Shown piece after piece: positions 41,172 through 52,754 of a stretch of 64,000 nucleotides of DNA. Both the position numbers and the translations under genes were made by a program. The notes beneath the pieces were generated by a model, which saw only the letters and a list, made by a program, of their open reading frames with translations, was not told the DNA's origin and ran no database searches. The stretch spans positions 27,120,469 through 27,184,468 of the forward strand of contig NC_057790.1 in the NCBI RefSeq assembly GCF_014905175.1, read 5' to 3'. The number at the start of each line of letters is the position of its first letter. Within the stretch, counting starts at the first letter, position 1. Source of the stretch: Aphidius gifuensis (lineage: Eukaryota > Arthropoda > Insecta > Hymenoptera > Braconidae).

Positions 41172-42143
41172 AAACTAGATAATTAATATGTTAATAAATT
41201 GTTAATATTTAAACATAAAATTATTTATTTTTTACTTGCTATTATTATTGTTAGTACAAACTTGCCAAATAATAAAAAAGCAACTATTTTTCTGTCGTTG
41301 TAATAAAATTAAATTGAATTTATAAAAAAATACACTTGTTTATTATTTTTTTTTTAATGTAAATTTATTGATTATTATTTTACATAAGTAATTTAGCTGC
41401 ACTATCATCACAATGCTAATTTATTTACTTATTATAAAATAACCCTGTTTAAATTTTTTTTTCTTCCCTATATTATTATTATTATATATCTAGTATTGTG
41501 CAAAATTGTTTTTGCTTCCTACAAAAATAAAAAATAGAAAATATAATTTAAAAAAATACATTCACTAATGAATCATGAGTAATAAATAACTATTGTAAAT
41601 ATAAATACATTACAGAATAAAGAGACAGAGATTTATTTTTCTTCTTGCTTTTATAACGAAGCTGAAGTTATATTTGATTGCATGGATTGGCTTCAGTCAT
41701 TTCATAATGCACCGAATACTTTAAAATTAATTTACAGCGAGAGTTTGAAAAAATTCAACAATAATCAAGAATTAACCCTTCGAATTCATCCCCATTGTTA
41801 AAATTATTTACAACGAAAATGTGGCTAAATTTCATTTGCTTTCCAGTAATTCCTTAAGATTTATTTCTCAGTCAAAATCTTAATTAGAAAATTATTTTTA
41901 TTAATTTTAAAATAATATATTGACAAATTTTTAAAATTCAGAAAAATATATTTAAAATTTTTTTTGCACGTGGTTTTTTTTTTTTTTTTGTTCAACCGCA
42001 TGGCATCCACGTAACATTTTCTTTTCAATCCGGACGTGAGTCATGCGGTGGGAAACGTGTTTTAAAAAATTTTGCTTTACGATAGCCAATGGCTGATCTG
42101 CAGAGGGCGAAACTAGACAGTCATTCATAGAAAAAGCGACGTA
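41172..42143. other. Intergenic region downstream of OMA1
   Basis: No gene is seen. A segment near 41375-41460 (TTTTACATAAGTAATTTAG) is duplicated at 54875-55000. Near 41996-42053 the words ACCGCATG and CATGCGGT form a short inverted repeat upstream of the 42.17-kb promoter. Confidence 0.45.
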
Positions 42144-42210
42144 CGTCTAGTCTTCGTCTAGGATCGTCTAGGATATATAAAGGGTGTCCTAAACAAATTT
42201 TAGTCAGTTC
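42144..42210 (+). promoter_or_regulatory. Core promoter: three CGTCTAG sites, TATA box and initiator
   Basis: CGTCTAG occurs at 42144, 42155 and 42165, so the copies are spaced about one helical turn apart. TATATAAA follows at 42174-42181. The arthropod initiator-like TCAGTTC lies at 42204-42210, placing its A at 42206, 32 bp from the first T of the TATA box. This geometry is correct for a focused TATA-dependent promoter. Transcription would run rightward into the repetitive unit ending near 44.0 kb. The identity of the factor binding CGTCTAG is unknown to me. Confidence 0.65.
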
Positions 42211-43140
42211 TTCTTCGGTATCGTCGGGTTAACATCATATTAAAATTTTCCGTCCGATAAATTCGTGGTTAGAAATATTTTAAATTACCTCGTGGTTGCT
42301 CGGTGTTAAAAAAAAGTGCAAGTTTAAAATAGTAAAATAGTTTCTTAGATTTTCGTCGGTTCGTTTTAGTTTGCGCGGAGTGAATATCGTATCGAATTTT
42401 TTCGTCTGTTAAATTTGGTTAGAAATATTTAGAACGACCGCGTGTAGATTGACTCGTGGTTATAAAAAAAAAAAAGAAAAGTGAAAGTGCCAGTGATTCA
42501 TTACAAAAAAAGAAATCTGTAATTGAAATTAAAGTGATAAGTGATACAGTGATATAAGTGTAAAAAGTGCTAGATGCTGATTTGGGATTAATTGGATTAT
42601 TGGAGACTACCATGCCGTTGCTTTTTTGGGATTATTGGAGACTACCTTGACGATTTCTTCATGGTTATGCTGAGAGGATGTGGCGGAATTTATTTGGATT
42701 ATTGGAGACTCCCTGGACAACTTCTTCATGGCTGTTTGGTGGCATAAGGTAAGTTCCTCTAGATCACGATTGACTAGTTGTAATTTTTAACCTATCCCGG
42801 AAAAGTGCTTCAATATCCTTGAAGTTTCAAAAAATTGTTGCTATATTTTTTGAAGCTTCTTGTCGTTCCACATTATTAATTTATGTAGATTTATTTTGAC
42901 TGATTATTACAATAATTATATATTCAATTTTAATGCCAAATTAAATATAGTCGTAGTGTAAAAGTCAAAATGAATCGACCTTGTCTGTCTCAAACAGAGT
43001 AGACGAGGGTGATTAGGAATTATTATCTATCGTGAAAATTTATAATAGATAAATTATCACCCTATTTTCCATTCGCGATGTATTTTTTTATTTGATATTG
43101 AATGCACGTTTCCAAAAATAATAATAAAATTTTCAAGTAT

Positions 43141-43455
43141 GTTTCAGGTTTTTTTCTGTTTCAGGTTTTTTATGATTTCAGGTTTTTCAGGAGTTGAAGT
43201 TTTTCACGATATTAATATTATGATTTTTTTTGTTTCAGGATTTTTATGATTTCAGGTTTTTCGGGATGTTAATATAATGATTTTTTTTGTTTCAGGATTT
43301 TTATGATTTCAGGTTTTTCAGGATGTTAATATTATGATTTTTTTTTGTTTCAGGATTTTTATGATTTCAGGTTTTTAATATCATGATTTTTTTTTGTTTT
43401 AGGATTTTTAATATCATAATTTTTTTTGTTTCAGGATTTTTATGATTTTAGGTAT
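43141..43455 (+). repeat. Tandem array of 3'-splice-site-like units
   Basis: Roughly ten copies of TTTCAGG (plus two TTTTAGG variants) occur here, most preceded by a T-rich tract and often followed by ATTTTTATGATTTCAGG. The larger unit is about 65 bp and includes GGATGTTAATATTATGA. Each copy resembles a pyrimidine tract plus acceptor AG. The array lies downstream of the donor at 42749, so it may sit at the end of an intron. Confidence 0.65.
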
Positions 43456-43503
43456 TTTAATATTTTATATAGTGAAATAGTGAAGCGTGAGATAATAATA
43501 GTA

Positions 43504-43600
43504 AGTGATAGTGGCATAGTGATTAAGGCCTAGAAATGTCCTATCACAATTAGTGATAGTGGCATAGTGTATATTGAGCCTAGAAATGTCCTATCACAGC
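43504..43600 (+). repeat. Tandem dimer of hairpin-forming ~48-bp units
   Basis: Two adjacent units each begin GTGATAGTGGCATAGTG and end TAGAAATGTCCTATCAC. Within each unit GTGATAG pairs with CTATCAC. After one bulged base GGCAT pairs with ATGTC (one G-U), giving a stem of about 12 pairs with a purine-rich loop. The second unit has a few extra loop bases, but the stem is identical. Confidence 0.65.
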
Positions 43601-43688
43601 GAATGATAAAAAATATACCTGCTGCTATGAGCGCGGGTATATATGTATATTTATTTTTTGGTACACGCGTGCGTCAGTAATTGCTGCT

Positions 43689-44018
43689 ATGAGCGCAATC
43701 GAAAAATTTGCTGCTATGAGCGCAATCGAGAAATTTGCTGCTATGAGCGCAATCGAGAAATTTGCTGCTATGAGCGCAATCGAAAAATTTGCTGCTATGA
43801 GCGCAATCGAGAAATTTGCTGCTATGAGCGCAATCGAAAAATTTGCTGCTATGAGCGCAATCGAAAAATTTGCTGCTTTGAGCGCAATTGAAATAATTCT
43901 AGCTGCAGCTAGAAAACGCGCGAAAAGTGGATTAGGTCTACTGGAGAAACCACTTGATAAAAAAAAAACGAGTCAAATATGTCTTACCTCCTGGGTGACG
44001 TGGAAAAGACACTTTTAA
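43689..44018 (+). CDS. Repeat peptide (MSAIEKFAA)n, coding status uncertain
   Basis: A 27-bp unit is repeated eight times from 43689, with starts at 43689, 43716, 43743, 43770, 43797, 43824, 43851 and a degenerate TTG copy at 43878. In this frame each unit reads MSAIEKFAA. It is followed by a non-repeated tail of about 37 residues (LAAARKRAKSGLGLLEKPLD and onward). The GAA/GAG differences between units are synonymous in this frame and change residues in the other open frame (CCYERNRKI/CCYERNREI, 43643-43891). This mildly favours the MSAIEKFAA reading. Reverse frames are open too, so length alone is no evidence. No signal peptide is seen. A degenerate earlier copy occurs at 43621. Confidence 0.4.
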   Translation: MSAIEKFAAMSAIEKFAAMSAIEKFAAMSAIEKFAAMSAIEKFAAMSAIEKFAAMSAIEKFAALSAIEIILAAARKRAKSGLGLLEKPLDKKKTSQICLTSWVTWKRHF

Positions 44019-45870
44019 ATTTACCTGTAATTATTTATTTTCAGCTTCTACAATTTAACCAACACCTAAATATTGTCAATTAAAATTAACAAATTAATAT
44101 AACAAAATATAATTTTCATTTAAAATAATCATCAAAATTAATTAATATTCAATAAAAAATGTAATAAAATAATTTATAAGTTTATATAAATATAAAATAA
44201 CAACTCAAATAAAATATTTTAATATATATGTTTGTTAACAATAAAAATATTATTTTTTTTGTATCCTCAGTTGTATTATTCCTTCCAAGCTCCAATTTGA
44301 TTCTAATACGAACATCCTATTTATATTATTTCAGGAAATATGAACATTTTTTTAAATTCTTTTTAAAATTTTTTTAAATAGTGACAAAGTTTGTATAAAA
44401 TTTACAAAAGACACATGGAAATTATAAACATTTAAATTAATGGGTGGATATCAAAAAATTAAGTTGTATATAATTTATAAAAAAAAAAGTGTACAGTTTA
44501 TTTTATAATAATAAATCTAAAATAACAGTATTTTTTTTCAATTTTTTTTTATTCTCAATTTGAAAACTATAGATGATTGATTACTGAGTTTAATTTTAAA
44601 ATGTTGCTAGCTTTTTTCGTTTTTTTTGGGTAATAGAATTATACATAGCCTTGAATGGCTTATTAATTATTTTTTTTTTAAGCTAAAGCTCTCTTTTAAT
44701 TCATCATAGTTCAAACCTTCAACAAATAAATTAATTTAAATAATAAAAATACAAAAATAATTTGTATATTAAAAAATAAATTCAATGTGGATTATTTCTC
44801 TTTGTAAATTGAACAATTTTTATAAATAATTTTGTGTAATTTATAGAGTATCATATAAGGACTATATATTTCGTCATTGTCATTTGGTGAACACAAGATT
44901 TTCATTTGCTAGAATTTATATCAGTGTTTTTATGACTCGAGGCTTAATCAGCAATTAAGATATTTGAATAATCAATTTAATACTTGTATTGCAAATGAAG
45001 GATTGTGTAGAGGATGTATTGATCCAGATAATGTATATAATTCTTCCAGTAAATCTTAAAATGAGCCAATCTGTTTTTCATTTTGTTTATTCATAATTTT
45101 AATTTCGGCCAAGTTGATTATTAGTTATTAAAATATGTTTTAGTAAATTCAATAAAAATTTAATTCCCAAAATAAAAAATATAAAAATAATGTAACATTT
45201 TTTTTAAATAATAATAATAATAAATTATAAAAATAATAAAAAAATAATAACATTTGTAGTTGTAATATTTTTTTTTTTTCAATATATTATTGGTTTTTAT
45301 TGAAAATTAAAAAATTAAAAAAAAAAAGAATAGAAGAAACTGCCAGTGAAACTACCAATATTCAAAAGTCCTTAATTGATACGTGAAACAAATAATAATT
45401 AGCTGTTTAAAAAAAATAAGAAAATATTTATTTAAATTATATGATAACAAATTAAAAAATTATTCGTTTTGTAAATAATATAAATATTATTGACGTTAAA
45501 TAGAAAACAAAATAATATTAAATTTATTTATATTTTTTATACATCAACAAATAATGATAAAGAACCTTTTTGTTTTTTTGACGAAAACATGATTGTGTTA
45601 TCTCTAATCAATCATCAAAATAAGTTATTGTTGAAGAATATTAAAATATATATTTGGCTTTAAAAGTTAAAAAACAAAAAAAAATAAAAACAATTTGACC
45701 CGACAAGTTTTTATTTTTAAACCATTCATGTTATCAGTGATGAGTGATGACAAGGTGTAAGTGTTTGTAGGAATAGAAAATTGAGGTCTTGGTCTTGGTC
45801 TTGCTGATGTGTCCAGCACAACTCAAAAATTTATGATCAGTTCAACAGTCTCACCTGAGCAGCCAACAAC
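44019..45870. other. Intergenic region upstream of the Ig-like gene
   Basis: No gene is seen. Very AT-rich sequence follows the repeat unit, with possible AATAAA polyadenylation signals. The segment 45410-45670 is duplicated at 52270-52560. Directly upstream of the next gene, 45780-45870 is less AT-rich, with TCTTGG repeats and TGATCAGTTCAAC, an initiator-like sequence about 35 bp before the start codon. Confidence 0.5.
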
Positions 45871-48800
45871 ATGAAGTGGTTTTTATTTTTCGTGGTTCTC
45901 ATCTCGTTGCATATATACGCATATGGTTTGTACATTTATTTAAATAACATAGAATATAATTATATTATAATTTATCAATGCACTAATAAATTGTTACATA
46001 TATGCGTAATAATTTTTTGATAATTCACTTTTTTGAATAACACTAGAATGAAGAGTGTTTTTGAGAAGTAAATTAAAAAAAAAATTATACAATTGTCCGT
46101 GTCTTTAGAAGCATCAATTATTCTATAAAAAAATAAATTATATAATATTAACAAAAAAAAATAATTCAACTCAATAAAGCTGAGGAATAAATTAAAATAT
46201 AATAAACTCGAATATATTTTATTTAAAATCTTTTTTTTTTTTTTATTTAAATTTATACTGATAAAAAAAAAAAAAAAAAAAAAAAGAAAGCTATTTTTAA
46301 TTATAGATGAAATTAATATTTTATTTTTTAGTTGAAAGCTATAATAAACTATTTTTTTTTTTTTTTTTGTCAACTATACTTAGGTATACAACTGATAATA
46401 GGTATACATATATAATTTTTTTATCGGCCGAAATTTTTTCTAAAAATATATAATGTCCATGTAAAATTGATTGTATGCGTACACTAAAATATTTGAATAT
46501 AATATATGTTGGTATTTTAGTATATTAAACTGATGAAATATTATCAAATATAATAATAAATTAATTCTCGTAAATTATATACATGTATACATGTATAAAT
46601 ATTGCAGGTAAAAATATTACGATGTGGGTCAATGTCAATGACACAGTTGATTTAATTGTTGACAGAACTTATAATATATACAGTTGTGAAGTAAAACAAT
46701 ATTCTACAAACATATACATTGACCAATTTAGAAAAAAATACGAACTAATTAGCCAAGGAAATTGGGAGTTGGAAAGAAAAGATAATGATACGACTCACTA
46801 CTTTGAATTATTGGATTATTATAAATCATGCTCATTTTCAATTTCACCTTTTCAAAGATTTTTTTATGGACGTTGGATCGTTAATACCACTACTTTTCAT
46901 CCACGTAAAAAAAAACAAGATCAATATAAACATACTTTGCAGGGATTTCTTTTTCCAATTCCCTTAGAAACGGTATTTAATATATATTTATTTATTCACA
47001 ATAGAAATTAATATTTAAAAAAAAAATACTTTTAATATAATATAAATAATATATATGAATTTACAGGAAAGATTCGAGAATTCAACAAGTGATCCTGGAT
47101 CTAGAAATGACAAAGGTAAATTGCTTAAATTTATTGTTTCATAATTAAACACATTCAATTCAATTATTTAATAAGTAAATAATTTTTTTTCTGTTCATGT
47201 AAATCAGAAGATATTGACTTTGTGGATTATAATCCACTTTCACTGAGACCAACAAAAGTATTGGGACAAGTTAAAAAATGCTATGCAATTCATAATTATG
47301 GTATTGATACTGAAGAATTGTCTGACACAGCTCAAGTAGAATATGAAATTTATCCAAATACAGATGATGAAGTGATATTTACTGGAAATAACAGGACCTG
47401 TCAATTTAAAATATTTCAAATGATATCTAATTATGTTCCTATGTTTCATAAAAATTTGCAATGGCATAACAGATGGGAAATTATAACGGATTATGAAGAT
47501 CATCAATTGAAAAACAAAACCTCAACACAAAAATTTAATATTCATATGATTGAGGTATAATGATTTTATTGATAATATTGTGTAAAAAAATTTAGTGATA
47601 ATAATAGATTTGTAGAGCCAATATACTAATGATAACAATCAACAATTCATTTTTTCATAGAAGTTCGATAACAATATTGAAAAGGAAAATGTGCCCAAAA
47701 AGCCAATGAAACAAGGTTCAATGTATCTTCAAATGAAAATAGAAAAAAATTTAGAAAACATTACCATTCCAAAGTTTCAATGTCAATTTGACGCTAAAGA
47801 TAAACAAATAGAAATGGTAAAAAATTTAAATAAATAAAAATATACTCACAATATAAATATATACGTATGACACAATTATTATTTTAATTTACAATATATA
47901 TTATTATTATTTTCATTATTAAATTGTTTAAGGCATGTAAATTTAGATTTTATTAAATATAAATTTATTAATAAATAATAAATTAATTTCTTATAATTGG
48001 TTCCAGATAAAAATACCAGAATACAACGACAGTCTCTCTTTACAAGATGCAGGTTTTTATCGTCGAATTGACTATACTTATCGATACATATTCACTTTTT
48101 GTGAAGCATGTGATAACGATTATGGCTATTACTTTAATTTTAAATATCATGGATATTATGACTGTATACTTGAAAAAGCAAATGAAACTGATGAAGTATA
48201 TAATTTTGAAACAGAAAACACTGCATCAATAAAATATCCAATGAAATTATTTGACCCTTTACCTAATCAAAACAATTTTAGACATTACTATAATATACCA
48301 GCTATTGAAGGATCACTGTTTCCATGCTTGTTAACAAATAATATTCCGTCTAATATACGTAGAGAAAAATTACGAGTTATTATTGAAATGCCAAATGGTA
48401 CTACAGTTGGAACTTTTTATACGATGGCTGAAGCTGAATATCTGGAAGAACATATTTTACTCGATGGAGACTATGCCATAGATGATAGAGAAATAAATTA
48501 TTTATACAAAAACGTTTCTATTATTGACAACGGTATTTTGACATTGCATTACCACAAAATGTTATTTAGAGATCTTGAACCTCCTGTATTTACAGCATTT
48601 TATTCCATCACAACTTGGGGTAAGATCAGATAATTCAATTATTTTAAATTTATGGTAAATTGTTTTTTTACTATATTATATGATCAATAATCATAAATTT
48701 TTTATTTTTTATTTGCAGATTCAACTCATGTCAAAGTTATTGTAGATATGACAACAGAAATTTCTAGTATCTCAATGTATAATATACAAAAAAAACCAAA

Positions 48801-51712
48801 GAGATGTTTGTTCATGTCAACCGATGGAAATGTTATTGAAAAATCTAAACCAAAAGTTCAATCATTCAAGTAAGATTTTCAATTTTATTTTCAATTTATT
48901 CAAATATAAACTTTTCAATTAATAAGAAATACCAATTACCTTAAAACATTGTATTATTTACAGAGAGGAGGAAAATGATTTTACTCGAATCAACGAGATA
49001 AACAGCCTCAGTGAGTGTGAATTTAAAATAAATCACTCATTAAAAAATAACTACGAAATGAGAGAGCTTTTAATTGATTATGGAAAGTTTACAATTAATC
49101 GTACAATAATTTTAAAAAATAATTTTCATACAATGAAAAAATATTATCAAATATCAGAGATGCACCAAAATAATAATAGTCACTTTGTAAAAAATAACGA
49201 TGAATTTTTGGTATATAATATTCATTATGTTACTCATAATTATAGCTGCAGCTAGCATTATATATGTATACATATAATAATTTTATTTTTCATGAATTAC
49301 AGGTAAATTGTTCCCACAATAGACCACTTTTATTTTGTAGAATTCAAGCTCCAACTCTAGAAGTTACACATATAACTGACAAGGATAAATTGGAAGCAGG
49401 TAATTGTTCGATGCTTATTAAAAATGCAAATATATTAGAACACAATGGAACTTGGAAATGTCAACTAGCTTTTAATGAAAGCAACATTGGAAGTACAATC
49501 ATTGAATACTTTTTCTCCGTGCAAGCCCGAAGTAACTAAGATTATTTTTATTCAACAAAATAATTATTATAGAAATTATATTGTATAAAAATTTAATATT
49601 TTTCCATTTCGACAGATTTTTATGTTAAATCTCATATTGAATATATTAACGAAACTGATGAGCGGATAAATGGAACAATAATAAAACGAGTAGTTTTTCA
49701 CTGTGAAATATCAAACTATTTGAAAACGTATGACAATTATTTAATTGAAGGTCATCAAATTGATTATTGCTTGTGGAATCATGCGAATGGATCCATCATT
49801 TCTAAAAATTCAAATGAATACACAGTCAATATTACTACTCCATTTTCATGTGATCTGACAATACACAGTAAATATAATACAAGCACTTTTTTACAATTTT
49901 ATTTAAAAATAAATAATAAAAATAAAATTAAAACATTATTATTATTGTTTAATAGATCTGCATGAAAGAGACATTGGCAATTGGATTTGTAGCCCTCAAA
50001 TAAAACTTTTAACCAACTTAAACTTGCATGATACTATTCAGCTGGTCAAACTTCCAAGAATGATCATACTTACAAGTATAAATTGTTGACTTTTTATAAT
50101 TACGAGTACTTACTGGGCAGGTTTCGAGAGCCTTTTTTTTATATATATATAATATACAAACAGTCTCTTAAAAATCAAGATAATAGTTACTAATGTTGTC
50201 ATTTTTGGTTTAAAAATTTTATCAAAATAGCAATTATTATTTATTTTTTAGTTATTTTTCATCAATATTCATCATTAGCTGTCACGAAACATCAATTACA
50301 TAATATTCTTCTACAACCACTGTTGAGATAAATTTCATTTCTTTATGCTTTTTTGGTAATAATTTACTTTAAATATTTTTCATTCTAACGTTCACTTCTT
50401 CGAGGCTGTGTTTTTTTGATGAATTAAACATTAATTTACAAAAATAGTAAATTATAATATTTGTTGATTGAAAAATAAAACCGTCTTACAATTCACACAT
50501 AATATGTACTCAATTTAATATTTATTTAACTCTGTGATACAAATAAAAAAATCTCTGCCTGCCATATGACTCATGACCTCTATAAATCTCATCACCACTA
50601 AGTCTTTACTAACTATATCAATATATTTGTATTAACTCATAATTAAATAATTAAATTTTGACAATTTCAAAATGACTGAACATACATTAAACATGTAGTA
50701 CATATAAATAGATTTTTTAATTAAAATCTGATATAAAACTTTTTAACTTTTTATTCAATTGTCTATTTATTATAACTCATTACACTGCAAAAAATAAAAC
50801 AAAAAATTAAATCTTTTTTCTCACTCACACTTATTTTCTCTCACTCCCACAATTTTCGATGACAACTGTTCTTTTTATAATAGGAGGAGAGGATATTTAT
50901 AAGATTTTATAATTTTTTTTTTTTTTAGATTATACAATTACTCCAGAGCTGAAACGTAAGATTACTACGTACGATGACCATCACAACATTGTATCAACTG
51001 CAGGTTCTGGTCTTGATTGTCACATATCTCCAGCAGTTGAAGCACATATGTTTAGTTGTAAATGGACGAAAATTAATGGTAATCATAATTTCACAGCTGG
51101 TGATATTGATGATTCACATTATTTTCCTCGAAAAAAAAATTCTTTATGTGAACTTCGATTAACTAGTAAGCTGTATATATATATTTATATTGATTATGAA
51201 TAAATCCAACTTATATTCATATTTATAATGTCAATTTAATAGAGTGGGTAGAATTCGGAGACAAATCAGATTATGGAAAATGGAGATGTTGCGTTGACAT
51301 TGTCGACAGTGTTGAACCAACAATTTGTCAGGACATTGAATTGCCAAATGAAGTACATCCTGCAAAAGAAGGAATTGGAATGTATATATTCATTTCAATT
51401 GTAATTATTTGCGTACTTGCTCTTATTGGCTCTTGTTTTTATTTCATCATAAAAAAATTAAAGGAAAAATTAGAAAAAAAAAGAAAAGAAAAACAAAGAC
51501 AGTCAAGAAGATCAAGATCATCACGTCGACGAAGGAGAGCAAGATCAGCAAGTCATCAAAGTCGAGCAAGATCATCCAATCGGCAAAATCAAGCAAGGTC
51601 ATCAAGTCATCCAAGACAACCAACTTCATCTTTGCCATCGAGCCAACAAGATGCACAAGCTTCACGAATAATTTCTGCAAGGATACAAGCAGAGCCAAAC
51701 ATATATGTCTGA
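45871..51712 (+). CDS. Type I membrane protein with degenerate Ig-like repeats, 1096 aa
   Basis: I do not recognise an ortholog. The 13 exons are 45871-45925, 46608-46972, 47067-47115, 47208-47554, 47661-47816, 48007-48619, 48719-48869, 48964-49210, 49303-49531, 49616-49867, 49956-50075, 50929-51165 and 51243-51712. They sum to 3291 nt with no frame break. A signal peptide (MKWFLFFVVLISLHIYAYG) is followed by an extracellular part with some twenty N-glycosylation sequons. A membrane helix lies at about 988-1010 and an 86-residue cytoplasmic tail is rich in Arg and Ser. The three membrane-proximal modules carry an Ig F-strand-like G-x-W-x-C motif (NGTWKC ~714, IGNWIC ~833, YGKWRC ~956), each with an upstream Cys. 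Two have C-x-W. Earlier modules keep C-x-F-x-I but lose the final Cys (GRWIV, NRWEI, YGKFTI). Phase-1 introns separate most modules, as in Ig-superfamily genes. The pattern is loosely like fasciclin-3 Ig domains. A cell-surface receptor or adhesion role is inferred. Confidence 0.8.
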
Positions 51713-52260
51713 TGAATTTAATTACTGATTTTCAAATGTATATCGAAACATAATATTTTAATAATAAATATTAAATATTGGTATTATTTTATATAATTCT
51801 AAAAATATTTTTCTTGTAATATTCGTTTTATTTTAAAGGACGAACCTCTTGTCACATAACGTAAAATAAAGAGCAAGACATTGGTTCCAAAACTTGGGCA
51901 CTACGTAATGTTCAGTTTTTTATCCTTGCATCTATATTTTTTTAATAATAAATAAATTCATTAGTTTTTAATGGTATTTGAGATGATTTAAATTCAATTT
52001 CAAATTATATTAGAATGGAAAAATATTTTTTTTTTAATTGTTAATTGATACATAAATATAAACAGTTGGTTATTATGCTTATAAAATAAATAATAGGATA
52101 ATTGTTGAGGGAATAAACTGTTGATATTTAAATATAAAATCACATTTATTTTATATTTATCATTGTTGTTGTTGTTTTTTTTTTTTTTTTCATCGTTATT
52201 AGAAAATTGATTAAATACTAATAATACTAATAATTATTAGACTGGTAAAAACATCAGGCC
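51713..52260 (+). repeat. 3' flank of the Ig-like gene, duplicated at 54.6-54.86 kb
   Basis: From just before the stop codon (ATATATGTCTGATGAAT), through AATAATAAATATTAAATATTGG, to TATAAAATCACATTTATTTT (near 52150), this flank recurs in the same order at about 54600-54850 with moderate divergence. It probably includes the 3' UTR and polyadenylation signals. Confidence 0.6.
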
Positions 52261-52269
52261 TAATTTAGC

Positions 52270-52570
52270 TGTTTAAATAAAAAATTAAAAAATATTTTTT
52301 TTAATTTTATTGATAACAAATTAAGAATATTATTTGTATTGCGTAAATAATAAAAATATTTTTGACGTTAAATAAAACATAATACATAATATCAAATTTA
52401 TATTTATTTTACATCAAAGCTTGAGTAAAATTACACGAAGAAGCTTTTTGTTTTCTTCATAAAGGCATGATTGTTTTATCTTTTATCAATTATTTAAATA
52501 TTTTAGTGTTGAAGAATATTAAAATATATATTCGGCTTTGAAAGTCAAAAAAAAAATATATATATTTATT
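52270..52570 (+). repeat. Duplicate of the Ig-like gene's upstream region
   Basis: Blocks shared in order with 45410-45670 include GATAACAAATTAA, TTGACGTTAAATA, CTTTTTGTTTT, GTTGAAGAATATTAAAATAT and a closing GGCTTTGAAAGTCAAAA (versus GGCTTTAAAAGTTAAAA). A second partial copy of the first block follows at 52575-52615. The copy lies downstream of the gene, as expected if a second tandem copy of the gene once began here. Confidence 0.65.
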
Positions 52571-52754
52571 CAAATTTTACGAATAACAAATTAAAAAATT
52601 ATTCGTTTTGTAAATACATAGTGGCACTACCCGGCTAACGGCTTCCGTATTATAGAGTATAGTGCCGCCAACTAAAATTGACGTGATAAAATAATTTTTT
52701 TTTTTTTTTTTTATTAATAGATTATTTAGTTTACCTAGTTTTTTTTTTTAACAG

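Larger units (their letters stand above)
42206..43680 (+). ncRNA. Unrecognised transcribed leader/RNA unit with repeats and splice signals
   Basis: The unit starts at the 42206 initiator. GGATTATTGGAGACTACC occurs at 42594, 42629 and (one mismatch) 42696. A consensus donor AAG|GTAAGT follows at 42749. The leader is GC-elevated compared with its surroundings and rich in AGTGATA words near 42535-42570. These words reappear in the hairpin repeats at 43.5 kb, which suggests one related unit. Short frames in the leader encode repeated DYWRLP but are interrupted, so protein coding is doubtful. A spliced noncoding RNA, or the 5' UTR of the downstream repeat frame, are both possible. Confidence 0.35.

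Noticed and set aside
43643..43891. CCYERNRKI repeat frame as the main product of the 27-bp repeat
   Set aside because: It is not listed as a gene because unit-to-unit changes are non-synonymous in this frame and synonymous in MSAIEKFAA. It is kept only as an alternative reading.
43621..43904. CRISPR-like array
   Set aside because: The repeats are contiguous without unique spacers, and the context is an insect nuclear genome.
45975..46373. 132-aa minus-strand open frame
   Set aside because: It is Phe/Lys/Ile/Leu homopolymer-rich, lies wholly in intron 1 of the Ig-like gene, and follows from poly(A)/poly(T) tracts.
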